From positions 1 through 64,000 of the forward strand of contig JAKISE010000006.1 in the NCBI GenBank assembly GCA_021648745.1: 64,000 nucleotides of DNA. Reading direction: 5' to 3'. The notes below the pieces were generated by a model. That model saw only the letters and a program-made list of their open reading frames with translations. It made no database searches and was not told the origin of the DNA. Positions 18,501 through 26,758 of this stretch are shown in pieces; the stretch's first letter is position 1; each line of letters begins with the position of its first letter. The translations under genes were made by a program, and so were the position numbers. The stretch comes from Cyclobacteriaceae bacterium (GTDB taxonomy: Bacteria; Bacteroidota; Bacteroidia; Cytophagales; Cyclobacteriaceae).

Positions 18501-18915
18501 GCGTTGTGGCTGATACCTCCAGGTTTTCATTCTCGGTAAAACGCTTAGCGGTTTCTTTAATAATGGCAAAAGCCGTTGGTAAAACATCTAATAAAACCTT
18601 CTCGAGTTCTTCATTTCTATCTTCCTCCAATTTATCAACCTGATTGAAAAGTGCCTCTTTTTGATGAACATCAAGTGTCTTGTCCTCAATGGCCTCTTTT
18701 TGAAGCGCAGCAATTTGGTCATCAATAGATTGGAGATGATTATTTATGTTAGTTCGAACTTCCTCGGTTTTTGCTCTTAGTTCGTCATTACTTAACGACT
18801 CTAGCGTGGCGAAAACTTCATTTGTTTTAACTACATAGGGCATTACTGCCTTAATATCCTTGTCCGATTTTGTGCCAAATATTTTGGCAACGGTTTTGCT
18901 AAAAAAACTAGCCAT
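15559..18915 (-). CDS. secA: preprotein translocase ATPase SecA
   Basis: SecA drives export of unfolded preproteins through SecYEG. The 1118-residue protein has Walker A in MATGEGKTLVSTLP near residue 192, the DEVDSVLVDEARTPLIISGP DEAD-type motif near residue 300, YFRMYHKLSGMTGTAETEA, and NMAGRGTDIKL and RRVDRQLRGRAGRQGDVG in the second motor domain. It is longer than the E. coli protein (901) because of insertions near residues 330-480, as is common in Bacteroidetes. The C-terminal cysteine-rich zinc tail of the E. coli protein is missing; the protein ends VEEDVRQGNCVIIES. A SPOR-like lipoprotein gene follows with a 1-nt overlap. Confidence 0.97.
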   Translation of the reverse strand: MASFFSKTVAKIFGTKSDKDIKAVMPYVVKTNEVFATLESLSNDELRAKTEEVRTNINNHLQSIDDQIAALQKEAIEDKTLDVHQKEALFNQVDKLEEDRNEELEKVLLDVLPTAFAIIKETAKRFTENENLEVSATTHDKQYAANNEHVEINNDKAIWKNRWQAAGVEMVWNMVHYDVQLIGGVVLHQGKIAEMATGEGKTLVSTLPSFLNALAGRGVHLVTVNNYLATRDSEWMGPLLEFHGISVDCIDKYEPHSPERVKAYKAGVVYGTNNEFGFDYLRDNMAKEQDDLVQRKHHFAMVDEVDSVLVDEARTPLIISGPIPKGDEHEFYDLKPRIQKLVDAQKKIVHQYLLDAKKQLADTQEKEGGVALFRAYRGLPKDKPLIKFLSESGVKQVLQKTENFYMQDNSKMMPEADEPLYFTIDEKHNSIDLTEKGIDLITGEGEDPNFFILPDIGDEVSKLEKDESFSADEKVKKKDEIIQDYSIKAQRIHSVNQLLKAFTLFEKDTEYILDDGKIKIVDEQTGRVMDGRRYSDGLHQAIEAKENVKVEDATQTYATITLQNYFRMYHKLSGMTGTAETEAGELWEIYKLDVVVIPTNRDIIRDDAEDKVYKTVREKFNAVVEEIIVLTGNKRPVLVGTTSVEISELLSRMLQLKKISHQVLNAKQHQKEADIIANAGKPGTVTIATNMAGRGTDIKLAVESKEAGGLAIIGTERHESRRVDRQLRGRAGRQGDVGSSQFFVSLEDNLMRLFMPERIAKLMDKIGLQEGEVIQHSMITNSIERAQKKVEENNFGIRKRLLEYDDVMNSQREVIYKRRKNALNGERLELDILNMLYDTCDDIVLNHKGTNDYDGFKLTLLSSLQIDLPISKEEFAEIGEQELTEKTYDLALEHYKRKNNTITEKSLPILKDIQKTRGATVKNILVPFTDGKKQIGVSADLAKSVETEGVELINSMEKMIVLAIIDNLWKEHLREMDDLKQSVQNAVYEQKDPLLIYKFEGFNLFKLFIAKLNEDTISFLMKAEIPVQEADEVQEARSQRRQKLNEQKDESRSALSDGRKAHDPSRQPQKVEPAKTQKIASRNARVTVQYANGNVKKDVKFKVVEEDVRQGNCVIIES

Positions 18916-18945
18916 TACTTACTTTAAATTTAAAATTTTAAGAGC

Positions 18946-18953
18946 CAAAGGTA
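18946..18953 (-). promoter_or_regulatory. putative -7 box of secA
   Basis: The minus strand reads TACCTTTG, matching TAnnTTTG, 30 nt upstream of the secA start codon. No strong -33 element is visible. Confidence 0.45.
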
Positions 18954-18969
18954 CACCCTTTTAATGGTC

Positions 18970-19737
18970 TCAGAGATGTATTTTGCCTGAAAAAACATGT
19001 TCTGCGGCCCCTTCTAGCCATACATTTTTATAACCGCTCTCTGTGGTTTCAAAACTAACAACTAAGGCCCCCCCTTTTGTTTTAATTTTTAATGGAGAAA
19101 TACACCCCTTTGAAAAAGAAGCTAAGGCCGCAGCCGTAATTCCTGTACCACAAGAAAGGGTTTCATTTTCTACTCCTCTTTCATAGGTTCGTACAAATAA
19201 GTGTGTGGCATCTAAAATTTCAACAAAATTAATATTTGCTCCACCTTGGCCAAAAAGGCCTGAGTTCCTCCATTTTCTTCCTTCATTAATTACATCAATT
19301 TGCTGAACATTATCAACAAACAAAACAAAATGTGGTGAACCTGTATCAAGAAAAATGCCACCCTCTATTTCTCTGCCATTTTGTACGTTTGCCATTTGGA
19401 GGTTAATAGTTTTCCCTTTTATTACGGCCTTATGTAACCCATCAAAAGCATTAAAGGAGGTAGATTCAGTTGTTAAACTTAACGATTCTGCAAATCGAAT
19501 GGCAGCTCTACATCCATTGCCGCAAAGGCTTTGCGAGCCATCTGGATTATAAAACACCATTTCGAATTCTCCAATGTTCGAATTTTCTATTAAGATTAGC
19601 CCATCTGAGCCAATGCCAAATTTTCGATCACAGAGTTTCTTTATCTTTTCAATATCTTTTGAAAATACATTTAGTCTATTGTCAATAACAATAAAATCGT
19701 TGCCAGCAGCTTGGTGTTTTTGAAAAGATATCTCCAT
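18970..19737 (-). CDS. dapF: diaminopimelate epimerase
   Basis: DapF converts LL- to meso-diaminopimelate for lysine and peptidoglycan synthesis. The 255-residue protein carries both halves of the pseudo-symmetric fold: AAGNDFIVIDNR at the N terminus, the first catalytic cysteine in SLCGNGCRAA near residue 72, and the second in ERGVENETLSCGTGITAAAL near residue 195. A promoter box lies six bases before the start codon, predicting a leaderless message. lysA, which uses the product, is elsewhere in the window (48.8 kb). Confidence 0.95.
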   Translation of the reverse strand: MEISFQKHQAAGNDFIVIDNRLNVFSKDIEKIKKLCDRKFGIGSDGLILIENSNIGEFEMVFYNPDGSQSLCGNGCRAAIRFAESLSLTTESTSFNAFDGLHKAVIKGKTINLQMANVQNGREIEGGIFLDTGSPHFVLFVDNVQQIDVINEGRKWRNSGLFGQGGANINFVEILDATHLFVRTYERGVENETLSCGTGITAAALASFSKGCISPLKIKTKGGALVVSFETTESGYKNVWLEGAAEHVFSGKIHL

Positions 19738-19743
19738 TTAGGG

Positions 19744-19751
19744 CAAAATTA
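19744..19751 (-). promoter_or_regulatory. putative -7 box of dapF, abutting the start codon
   Basis: TAATTTTG on the minus strand matches TAnnTTTG; only six bases (CCCTAA) separate it from the ATG at 19737. Transcription starting about 4-7 nt downstream of the box would give a leaderless or nearly leaderless mRNA. Confidence 0.45.
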
Positions 19752-19816
19752 GTAGGTTTAATTTTATTTTGGTAAATTGTTATACTGCTATTTTTTTAAT
19801 ACTCGTCCACACTTTA

Positions 19817-19824
19817 GATATTTG
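19817..19824 (+). promoter_or_regulatory. putative -7 box (7 of 8) abutting the STAS-like gene
   Basis: GATATTTG differs from TAnnTTTG at one base and is followed by CACC and the ATG at 19829, the same close spacing seen at hflX and higB. Confidence 0.35.
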
Positions 19825-19828
19825 CACC

Positions 19829-20224
19829 ATGATTATTGCTCGAAATAAACTTGGTACTACTTTCTATTATAAAGAAGAGATGGTGCTTTTATCAGTATAT
19901 AAAGGCCGTATTTCAATTGATGTGGGTCTAGAACATTTAGCCAGCATTGTTGAGTTCTATAAAAGCAATGAAGTACTTGGTTCTGTAGTTGACATCAAGA
20001 AAATGTATGGCTCTTTTGCTAAAATATTTGAATATATGAAAACTACTTACTACCCATTTTCCCTTAAAAGCGGCTTGAAATGTCAAGCTTTTGTAGTTTC
20101 AGAAGATTTGATTATTAACAACCTTAGCTCAAAACTACAGGGATTGGCAACATCATTTAATTTGGAGTCCAAAGTTTTTCAAGATAGAACTAAAGCCATG
20201 GCTTGGGTAAAATCAAATATTTAA
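19829..20224 (+). CDS. STAS/SEC14-like (SpoIIAA-like) protein, unknown function
   Basis: The 131-residue protein (start MIIARNKLGTTFYYKEE) alternates beta strands and helices as in STAS or SEC14-like single-domain proteins of Bacteroidetes: GRISIDVGLEHLASIVEFYKS, SVVDIKKMYGSFAKIFEYM, CQAFVVSEDLIINNLSSKLQ and a final AMAWVKS helix. No phosphorylatable serine motif of anti-sigma antagonists is obvious. The frame is open 20 codons upstream, but that start would precede the likely promoter. The gene stands alone between divergent dapF and convergent aspS. Confidence 0.65.
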   Translation: MIIARNKLGTTFYYKEEMVLLSVYKGRISIDVGLEHLASIVEFYKSNEVLGSVVDIKKMYGSFAKIFEYMKTTYYPFSLKSGLKCQAFVVSEDLIINNLSSKLQGLATSFNLESKVFQDRTKAMAWVKSNI

Positions 20225-20228
20225 TTTT

Positions 20229-21974
20229 CTACTTCAATTTTATCTCTAGTTCATCCAATTGCTCATTCGAAATTGGCGATGGTGAATCTATCATTACATC
20301 TCTTCCAGAGTTATTTTTTGGAAAAGCAATATAATCTCTTATAGAATCGGATCCTCCGAATAAGCTACAAAGTCTGTCAAACCCAAAAGCAATTCCACCG
20401 TGAGGAGGAGCGCCATATTCAAAAGCTTCCATTAAAAAGCCAAACTGTATTTGTGCTTCTTCTTTAGTAAAGCCAAGATGCTTAAACATTAAGGCTTGAG
20501 TTTCTCTGTCATGGATTCTGATAGAACCGCCACCAACTTCCACGCCATTAATTACCATATCATACGCATTGGCTCTTACAGCTCCTGGATCTGTATCCAA
20601 CAAAGCCATGTCGGCTTTTTGAGGCGATGTAAACGGATGATGCATGGCATGGAATCGTTGTGTGTCTTCGTCCCATTCCAATAATGGAAAATCAATTACC
20701 CATAGAAGTTTAAACTCCTCAGGGTTTTTTAAGCCTAGCTCATCGCCCATATGCAAACGAAGCACGCTTAGTGCAGATCGAGTAGGATTAGTATCTCCAC
20801 TCATAATAAGTAATAAGTCACCCGGCTTTGCATCCATTTTGGTCGCCCAGGTTTTAAGATCTTCTTGCGAATAAAACTTATCTACTGAAGATTTAAACGA
20901 TCCGTCTTCATTACACTTTACATATACTAAGCCTTTAGCTCCAACTTGTGGTTTTCTTACAAAATCAGTAAGTGCGTCTAATTGTTTACGAGTATAAGTA
21001 GCGGCACCTTCTGCTTTAATACCAACGATGAGTTCGGCTTCATCAAAAATTGAGAAGCCCTTTCCTTTAGCAACTTCATTTAGCTCAACAAACTTCATGT
21101 CAAACCTGATATCGGGCTTGTCATTACCATATAAACGCATAGCATTTGCATAGTCCATTTGAGGAATGTCTGTTATTTCAATGCCTTTTACTTCCTTAAA
21201 TAAGAACCTCACCAAGCCTTCAAATGTGTTTAAAATATCTTTTTGCTCTACAAAAGACATTTCGCAATCAATTTGCGTAAATTCTGGCTGGCGGTCGGCT
21301 CGTAAATCTTCGTCTCTAAAGCATTTTACAATTTGAAAATACTTATCAAACCCACTTACCATTAATAATTGCTTAAAAGTTTGTGGCGACTGAGGCAGCG
21401 CATAAAATTCTCCTGGATTCATTCGAGAAGGAACCACGAAATCACGAGCTCCTTCTGGTGTAGACTTAATCAGCACCGGTGTTTCCACCTCTAAGAAATC
21501 TTGTTGATCCATATACTGCCTTGTTTTTTGCATCATTTTATGGCGCAATTGCAAGGCCTTTCGAATTGGATTTCTACGCAAGTCGAGGTAACGGTATTTC
21601 ATTCGGAGGTCATCTCCTCCATCAGTTTCATCTTCGATTAAAAAAGGGGGTACTTTTGAAGCGTTAAGAATGTCTAACGACTCAACAATGATTTCTATAT
21701 CTCCTGTTTCGAGCTTATCATTTTTAGCATAGCGTTCTGCCACTTGCCCGGTGGTTTGAATAACAAACTCACGACCTAATTTTTTTGCCTTTTCGAGCAA
21801 TTCTGCAGTTAATTTGCCTTCTTCAAATACCAATTGAGTTATGCCATATCGATCTCGTAAATCGACCCATACCATTCCTCCTTTATCACGAACGCGTTGT
21901 ACCCACCCGCACAAAGTGGCAGGTGTGCCTGCATTTGAAATTCTTAATTCTCCACAGTTATGAGATCTGAACAT
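20229..21974 (-). CDS. aspS: aspartate--tRNA ligase
   Basis: This class II synthetase charges tRNA-Asp. The 581-residue protein has the N-terminal OB anticodon-binding fold ([23 protein letters not shown]), motif 2 around [23 protein letters not shown], the bacterial GAD insertion (about 300-400), and motif 3 in [15 protein letters not shown] near residue 535. The start [12 protein letters not shown] is typical; the frame is open 21 codons further, but a promoter box at 21996-22003 lies inside that extension. Confidence 0.96.
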   Translation of the reverse strand: MFRSHNCGELRISNAGTPATLCGWVQRVRDKGGMVWVDLRDRYGITQLVFEEGKLTAELLEKAKKLGREFVIQTTGQVAERYAKNDKLETGDIEIIVESLDILNASKVPPFLIEDETDGGDDLRMKYRYLDLRRNPIRKALQLRHKMMQKTRQYMDQQDFLEVETPVLIKSTPEGARDFVVPSRMNPGEFYALPQSPQTFKQLLMVSGFDKYFQIVKCFRDEDLRADRQPEFTQIDCEMSFVEQKDILNTFEGLVRFLFKEVKGIEITDIPQMDYANAMRLYGNDKPDIRFDMKFVELNEVAKGKGFSIFDEAELIVGIKAEGAATYTRKQLDALTDFVRKPQVGAKGLVYVKCNEDGSFKSSVDKFYSQEDLKTWATKMDAKPGDLLLIMSGDTNPTRSALSVLRLHMGDELGLKNPEEFKLLWVIDFPLLEWDEDTQRFHAMHHPFTSPQKADMALLDTDPGAVRANAYDMVINGVEVGGGSIRIHDRETQALMFKHLGFTKEEAQIQFGFLMEAFEYGAPPHGGIAFGFDRLCSLFGGSDSIRDYIAFPKNNSGRDVMIDSPSPISNEQLDELEIKLK

Positions 21975-21995
21975 ATTCCTCCTTTTTAGCGACCG

Positions 21996-22003
21996 CAAAG
22001 TTA
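21996..22003 (-). promoter_or_regulatory. putative -7 box of aspS
   Basis: TAACTTTG on the minus strand matches TAnnTTTG and lies 21 nt before the aspS ATG. It supports the shorter aspS start at 21974. Confidence 0.5.
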
Positions 22004-22067
22004 ATAACCAGAGAAAGATATTTAGTACTGACATCAATTTTTATAAATTATTAATTCTTGCTTTTTT

Positions 22068-22130
22068 AATTCCGAGGAACGACTAAAAAGTTATCTTTGA
22101 AACGCAGAAGATTCCTCGTTCCTCGGAATT
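22068..22130. repeat. perfect 15-bp inverted repeat flanking a promoter
   Basis: The arm AATTCCGAGGAACGA at 22068-22082 is repeated as its exact reverse complement at 22116-22130. Between them, TATCTTTG at 22092-22099 matches TAnnTTTG and would transcribe the secreted-protein gene at 22195. The stretch 22103-22130 also resembles 55540-55566, so the right arm belongs to a dispersed repeat family. Confidence 0.65.
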
Positions 22131-22194
22131 GAATGAAAAATATGTGTGTATCTATCTTCTTGAATTAGATTTGTATCCTAAATCATTTAATCCT

Positions 22195-22737
22195 ATGCAA
22201 AAATCGATTTTTGTCTTGTTTTCATTGGCTCTTTTAAGCTTCACTTCTGATGATCTTGTAAAAGTGAAATTAAATGACGAAGTAACTGTTTACGTTCCTA
22301 AGAGCTTTTCTCCTATGACCAAAGAGGATATGGGAATTCGATACCAATCATACCGCGTGCCATTGGCTTTATATACCGATGCAAGTAGGTTAGTTGATTT
22401 TGGTGTAAACCGCTCCTTTACGCAATGGCAAGAAAAAGATTTAGCTATGATGGGTGAATTTTACGAAGCCAGTTTAATGGAGCTGTATGATAAAGTGACA
22501 TTTATAGAAAAGGGGATAAAAGAGGTAAACGGACACCAATTTGTATTTTTTGAATTTATCTCGTTGGTGTATCCTGACAACGATTATCAAGATTCGGTAA
22601 GAAAATACACCTACTTGATGTATGGGTTAACAGAAGGCACAAGCTATATTTTTAATTTTAGCTGCGATAAGCCCTTGCAGGAAAAATGGCAGGCAACTGC
22701 CCGACAAATGATGAGTCAAATTAAACTAAAGAATTAG
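22195..22737 (+). CDS. secreted protein, unknown function
   Basis: The 180-residue protein starts with a signal peptide (MQKSIFVLFSLALLSFTSDD) and continues as a compact alpha/beta domain: VKVKLNDEVTVYVPKSFSPMTKEDM, a RYQSYRVPLALYTD segment, and a C-terminal FNFSCDKPLQEKWQATARQMM helix. I know no characterised homologue; the shape recalls periplasmic PsbP/DcrB-like domains, a weak suggestion only. The reading frame is open 22 codons upstream through the inverted repeat; the signal peptide fixes the start. tadA begins 2 bp after the stop, so the two are co-transcribed. Confidence 0.7.
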   Translation: MQKSIFVLFSLALLSFTSDDLVKVKLNDEVTVYVPKSFSPMTKEDMGIRYQSYRVPLALYTDASRLVDFGVNRSFTQWQEKDLAMMGEFYEASLMELYDKVTFIEKGIKEVNGHQFVFFEFISLVYPDNDYQDSVRKYTYLMYGLTEGTSYIFNFSCDKPLQEKWQATARQMMSQIKLKN

Positions 22738-22739
22738 GG

Positions 22740-23195
22740 GTGGAGTTTAAGTTTGGTTCGGACGAATATTTTATGAACGAAGCCTATAAACAGGCCGAAG
22801 TTGCACTTGAGCAAAACGAGGTTCCGGTTGGAGCAGTTATAGTTAGCAACGGAAAAATTATTGCTAAGGCTCATAACCAAACCGAAACATTAACAGATTC
22901 TACGGCTCACGCAGAAATTATAGCTCTCACATCGGCTTTTGATTATTTTGGAGCAAAATACCTACCCGATTGTACTTTATATGTAACACTAGAACCTTGT
23001 GCTATGTGTGCCGGAGCTTTATATTGGTCTCAAATTGGCAAATTGGTTATTGGGGCAAGTGATGAGAAAAGAGGGTATGTAAGATTAACAAGTCCTCAAG
23101 AAAAAGTGCTACATCCTAAAACAGAACTCATAACAGGAGTGCTGGCCAAGCAATGCGGAGAAATAGTTAAAGGTTTTTTCAAAAAACTAAGGTGA
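22740..23195 (+). CDS. tadA: tRNA-specific adenosine deaminase
   Basis: TadA converts the wobble adenosine of tRNA-Arg(ACG) to inosine. The 151-residue protein has the cytidine-deaminase-fold zinc site: HAEIIAL with the catalytic glutamate near residue 62 and PCAMCAGAL near residue 90. The N-terminal YFMNEAYKQAEVALEQNEVPVGAVIV is typical of TadA rather than guanine deaminases. Translation is assigned to a GTG, 2 bp after the previous stop; an internal ATG 11 codons on would cut the first helix. Confidence 0.9.
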   Translation: MEFKFGSDEYFMNEAYKQAEVALEQNEVPVGAVIVSNGKIIAKAHNQTETLTDSTAHAEIIALTSAFDYFGAKYLPDCTLYVTLEPCAMCAGALYWSQIGKLVIGASDEKRGYVRLTSPQEKVLHPKTELITGVLAKQCGEIVKGFFKKLR

Positions 23196-23227
23196 TTATT
23201 CTTATTTATGGGATATAGATAAAAGAG

Positions 23228-23260
23228 ATTGGCACTTGACACATCAATAGTTTATCTTTG
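23228..23260 (+). promoter_or_regulatory. putative sodA promoter
   Basis: A -33-like ATTGG (23228-23232) is followed after 20 bp by TATCTTTG (23253-23260), a full match to the -7 consensus TAnnTTTG. This is the best-spaced promoter pair noticed in the window. Confidence 0.55.
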
Positions 23261-23318
23261 ATTAAATACTATGTTTAACCCTGTCTGCCGATTGGTCAGG
23301 CAACAAATTATAAATATT

Positions 23319-23924
23319 ATGGCATTCGAATTACCACAATTACCTTATGCATATGATGCACTAGAACCACACATTGATGCTCGTACGATGGAAATACATC
23401 ACACAAAGCACCATGCGGCTTATACCAGCAAGTTAAATGGTGCTATTGATGGCACACCAATGGCAGAGATGTCTATTGAAGAAATTTTTCAAGAGATGGG
23501 TGATAACGCTGGGGTGAGAAATAATGGTGGAGGATTTTATAATCATTCGTTATTTTGGAAAGTAATGTCGCCAACAGGAGGAGGAGAGCCAACAGGTGAG
23601 TTAGCCACTGCAATTAATGAAGCTTATGGATCTTTTGATGCCTTTAAAACCGAATTCTCCAATGCAGCAGCTACTCGATTTGGCTCAGGCTGGGCTTGGC
23701 TTTGCGTACACAAAGGAGGTAAAGTGGAAGTTTGCTCTACTGCAAACCAAGACAATTCTTTAATGCCAGGTATGGGCTGTGGAGGCACACCAATTTTAGG
23801 ACTAGATGTATGGGAGCATGCCTACTATCTTAATTATCAAAATAGAAGACCCGATTATGTGTCGGCATTCTTTAATGTTATCAACTGGGATGAAGTTGCC
23901 AGAAGATTTGCATTGGATAAATAA
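23319..23924 (+). CDS. sodA: superoxide dismutase, Mn-type (possibly cambialistic)
   Basis: The 201-residue cytoplasmic enzyme dismutates superoxide. Metal ligands are visible as His in [11 protein letters not shown] (near 27), His in GFYNHSLFW (near 75), and Asp/His in [12 protein letters not shown] (near 163-167). The second-sphere glutamine lies in [11 protein letters not shown] and a glycine occupies the GGGFYNH position, the pattern of Mn-type rather than Fe-type enzymes. The start [20 protein letters not shown] is the family start; an in-frame ATG 16 codons earlier at 23271 lies just downstream of the promoter and cannot be fully excluded. Confidence 0.93.
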   Translation: MAFELPQLPYAYDALEPHIDARTMEIHHTKHHAAYTSKLNGAIDGTPMAEMSIEEIFQEMGDNAGVRNNGGGFYNHSLFWKVMSPTGGGEPTGELATAINEAYGSFDAFKTEFSNAAATRFGSGWAWLCVHKGGKVEVCSTANQDNSLMPGMGCGGTPILGLDVWEHAYYLNYQNRRPDYVSAFFNVINWDEVARRFALDK

Positions 23925-23940
23925 TAAAAGCTTAGATATA

Positions 23941-23975
23941 AAATGGGGTTCGGCTTTTGGTCGCACCCCATTTTT
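23941..23975. terminator. rho-independent terminator between sodA and uvrB
   Basis: A 9-bp stem (AAATGGGGT at 23941-23949 with ACCCCATTT at 23965-23973) is followed by a T run on the plus strand. The A run on the other side could let it work for the convergent uvrB as well. Confidence 0.7.
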
Positions 23976-23989
23976 GTTTGAGAAACCTT

Positions 23990-26002
23990 TTATTTCAACC
24001 CCTCTAGCATTTTTTTTAGCTCTGCTAACTCATCTCTAAATTTGGCAGCGATAATAAAGTCCAAATCTTTAGCTGCTTTTTCCATACTTTTTTGAGTTCG
24101 CTTTAGCTGCTTTTCTATTTCAGGTTTGGTCATATAAGCCATTACTGGGTCTGCCGCTAATGAAGTATGTTCAGGCTCCACATAATACTTCCTATCTTCT
24201 GGCGTTTTTGATAGGCTCTGGATAGCATCCTTAGATTTTATAACCGTAGTGGGGGTAATGCCGTGCTCCAAATTATAATCCTTTTGGATTTTTCTCCTTC
24301 GATTCGTTTCATCAATTGAAATCTGCATAGACTTAGTAATCTTATCGGCATACATAATTACTCTGCCATTCGAATTTCTTGCAGCCCTGCCTATTGTTTG
24401 TACTAAAGATCGAACGTTTCTTAAAAAACCTTCCTTATCGGCATCCAAAATAGCCACAAGAGAAACCTCTGGTAAATCAAGCCCTTCACGTAATAAGTTA
24501 ACACCTACTAACACATCGAATACACCAAGCCTTAATTCTCTTAAAATTTCAACTCGTTCTAAAGTATCTACTTCCGAGTGAATATACCTACATTTTACGC
24601 TAGCTCTAGATAAAAACTTGGTTAGTTCTTCAGCCATTCGCTTGGTTAGGGTAGTAATAAGTACGCGTTCTTTAAGCTCCACTCTTTTATCTACCTCATC
24701 TAGCAAATCATCTATTTGGTTAATACTGGGTCGCACATCAATCTCAGGGTCGAGTAAACCTGTGGGGCGAATAAGTTGCTCAACCACTACCCCTTCTGAG
24801 GCCTCTAGCTCAAAATCAGCAGGTGTAGCACTCACATAAATGGTTTGGTTTTGGAGTAATTGAAACTCGTTAAAAGTAAGAGGTCTATTATCAAGTGCCG
24901 CAGGCACCCGAAATCCATAATCTACTAAGTTTACTTTTCTACTTCTATCACCGCCCCACATAGCTCTAACTTGGGGCAAGGTGGCATGGCTTTCATCAAT
25001 TACCATTAAATAATCTTTAGGAAAATAGTCGAGCAAGCAAAAGGGTCTGGCTCCTGCTTCTCTTTTATCGAAGTAACGCGAATAGTTTTCTACCCCTGGG
25101 CAGTAGCCCAATTCACGCATCATTTCAATATCAAATTCGGTGCGCTCTTTTAACCGTTTTGCCTCCAGGACCTTGCCTTCTTCTTGAAAGTATTCCACTT
25201 GGGCCATCATATCATCTTGAATTTGGTTTATGATTGTAGGCAAAGAATCTCTATCTGTTACAAATAGGTTTGCAGGATAGATGATAATGCTCGTTTCTTG
25301 GGTTACTCGTTTACCGGTTAGTGGGTCAATAGTTAAGAGCTCCTCAATTTCATCTCCAAAAAACACAATGCGAAAAGCGAAATCTCCATAGGCAACAAAT
25401 AGGTCAACAGTATCTCCTTTAACTCGAAATGTACCACGCTTAAATTCTACTTCAGTACGACTATAAAGGATATCAACAAAAGAATATAATAAGCTGTTAC
25501 GGGCTACTTTCTGCCCCACTTTAAGCTCAATTACATTGTTGCCAAATTCCTCAGGGTTACCAATACCATAGATACAAGAAACCGAAGCCACTACGATAAT
25601 GTCTTTTCTGCCACTTAAAAGGGAGGAGGTTGTATGAAGTCTTAGCTTCTCAATTTCTTCGTTTATGGAAAGGTCTTTTTCGATATAAAGTCCGGAAGTT
25701 GGGATAAAAGCTTCGGGTTGATAATAATCGTAGTAAGAAATGAAATACTCGACAGCATTATCTGGAAAAAACTGCTTAAACTCTCCATAAAGCTGAGCGG
25801 CTAAGGTTTTATTATGACTTAAAATGAGGGTTGGCTTCTGAACCTGCTGAATAACATTTGCTATGGTAAATGTTTTTCCCGAGCCTGTAACACCGAGTAA
25901 GGTTTGTGCTTTATCGTCACGGTTAATTCCATCAACCAACTCAACAATTGCTTGTGGTTGATCTCCTGTAGGTTCAAAACTGCTAGTTAATTCAAATGGC
26001 AT
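23990..26002 (-). CDS. uvrB: excinuclease ABC subunit B
   Basis: UvrB verifies DNA damage in nucleotide excision repair and loads UvrC. The 670-residue protein has Walker A LLGVTGSGKTFT near residue 40, the beta-hairpin region (SYYDYYQPEAFIP), DESHATLPQ, the helicase motifs GVNLLREGLDLPEVSLV and QTIGRAARNSNG, and the C-terminal UvrC-binding coiled coil (IEKQLKRTQKSMEKAAKDLDFIIAAKFRDEL). It is the last gene of the TPR-comA-DUF368-aroE run, 17 bp after aroE, and has a candidate promoter of its own. Confidence 0.97.
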   Translation of the reverse strand: MPFELTSSFEPTGDQPQAIVELVDGINRDDKAQTLLGVTGSGKTFTIANVIQQVQKPTLILSHNKTLAAQLYGEFKQFFPDNAVEYFISYYDYYQPEAFIPTSGLYIEKDLSINEEIEKLRLHTTSSLLSGRKDIIVVASVSCIYGIGNPEEFGNNVIELKVGQKVARNSLLYSFVDILYSRTEVEFKRGTFRVKGDTVDLFVAYGDFAFRIVFFGDEIEELLTIDPLTGKRVTQETSIIIYPANLFVTDRDSLPTIINQIQDDMMAQVEYFQEEGKVLEAKRLKERTEFDIEMMRELGYCPGVENYSRYFDKREAGARPFCLLDYFPKDYLMVIDESHATLPQVRAMWGGDRSRKVNLVDYGFRVPAALDNRPLTFNEFQLLQNQTIYVSATPADFELEASEGVVVEQLIRPTGLLDPEIDVRPSINQIDDLLDEVDKRVELKERVLITTLTKRMAEELTKFLSRASVKCRYIHSEVDTLERVEILRELRLGVFDVLVGVNLLREGLDLPEVSLVAILDADKEGFLRNVRSLVQTIGRAARNSNGRVIMYADKITKSMQISIDETNRRRKIQKDYNLEHGITPTTVIKSKDAIQSLSKTPEDRKYYVEPEHTSLAADPVMAYMTKPEIEKQLKRTQKSMEKAAKDLDFIIAAKFRDELAELKKMLEGLK

Positions 26003-26009
26003 AAGCTAT

Positions 26010-26017
26010 CAAAATTA
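26010..26017 (-). promoter_or_regulatory. putative -7 box of uvrB, abutting the start codon
   Basis: TAATTTTG on the minus strand matches TAnnTTTG and ends seven bases before the uvrB ATG, in the gap after aroE. It would allow uvrB expression separate from the operon, with almost no leader. Confidence 0.35.
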
Positions 26018-26019
26018 AC

Positions 26020-26754
26020 CTATGTGTTCCATATATCCCACGCTAACTCTGCTTGTAAATGTAGCATTTCTAATCCATTCTTTCCTTTAGCCCCTTGAGC
26101 CTTCCCTTTCTTTAAGAAAAGAGTTTCTTTGGGGTTATACACAAGGTCGTATAAATAATGAGATGCAGATAGTAAATTATAAGGGATTTCAGGTGCTTCG
26201 TTGGTATGTGGGGCAGTTCCAACAGGAGTGGTGTTTATTATAAGAACATGTTGTTTCACCCAGTTTGGGTTCTCGGCTAGCTCCTTATATGTAATTACAT
26301 TAGAAGACCCTGTTCTAGATACTTGCTGAGATGAGATTTTTAAATCGTTTAAGGCAGCTATCACTGCTTTACTTGCACCACCTGTTCCTAAGACCAATGC
26401 CTTTACATTTGAATTATCAAGCCAAGATTTAATAGTGGCTTTAAACGCAGGATAGTCAGAGTTAAAACCTGTTAACAAACCACCTTCGTTTTTAATTACA
26501 TTTACAGCTCCTACCAGTTGAGCAGATTTGTCTAAGCTATCAAGAAACGGAATAACCTTCTGTTTATGAGGAATAGTTACATTTATGCCTTTCAAGTTAT
26601 TCTTAGAAACAACTTCTATAAGCATATTTGCAGAAGCTACTTCAAATAACTTATAGGTATCAAGAGAGTTGGATATTTTAAACTTGTTCTCAAAATACTG
26701 TTTAGAAAACGAATGACCTAATGGGTAGCCGATGAGACCGAAGTGGCTTGGCAT
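26020..26754 (-). CDS. aroE: shikimate dehydrogenase
   Basis: AroE reduces 3-dehydroshikimate to shikimate with NADPH on the way to chorismate. The 244-residue protein shows the substrate site LIGYPLGHSFSKQYF at the N terminus, GINVTIPHKQ with the catalytic lysine near residue 66, the Rossmann glycine motif VLGTGGASKAV near residue 122, and the INTTPVGTAP and NGLEMLHLQAE segments. It follows the DUF368 gene by 4 bp and precedes uvrB by 17 bp. Confidence 0.94.
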   Translation of the reverse strand: MPSHFGLIGYPLGHSFSKQYFENKFKISNSLDTYKLFEVASANMLIEVVSKNNLKGINVTIPHKQKVIPFLDSLDKSAQLVGAVNVIKNEGGLLTGFNSDYPAFKATIKSWLDNSNVKALVLGTGGASKAVIAALNDLKISSQQVSRTGSSNVITYKELAENPNWVKQHVLIINTTPVGTAPHTNEAPEIPYNLLSASHYLYDLVYNPKETLFLKKGKAQGAKGKNGLEMLHLQAELAWDIWNT

Positions 26755-26758
26755 ACTC

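Noticed and set aside
23271..23318. N-terminal extension of sodA (start at 23271)
   Set aside because: The added 16 residues ([16 protein letters not shown]) are not family-like and MAFELPQL is the standard start; noted as a possible alternative only because of the nearby promoter box.
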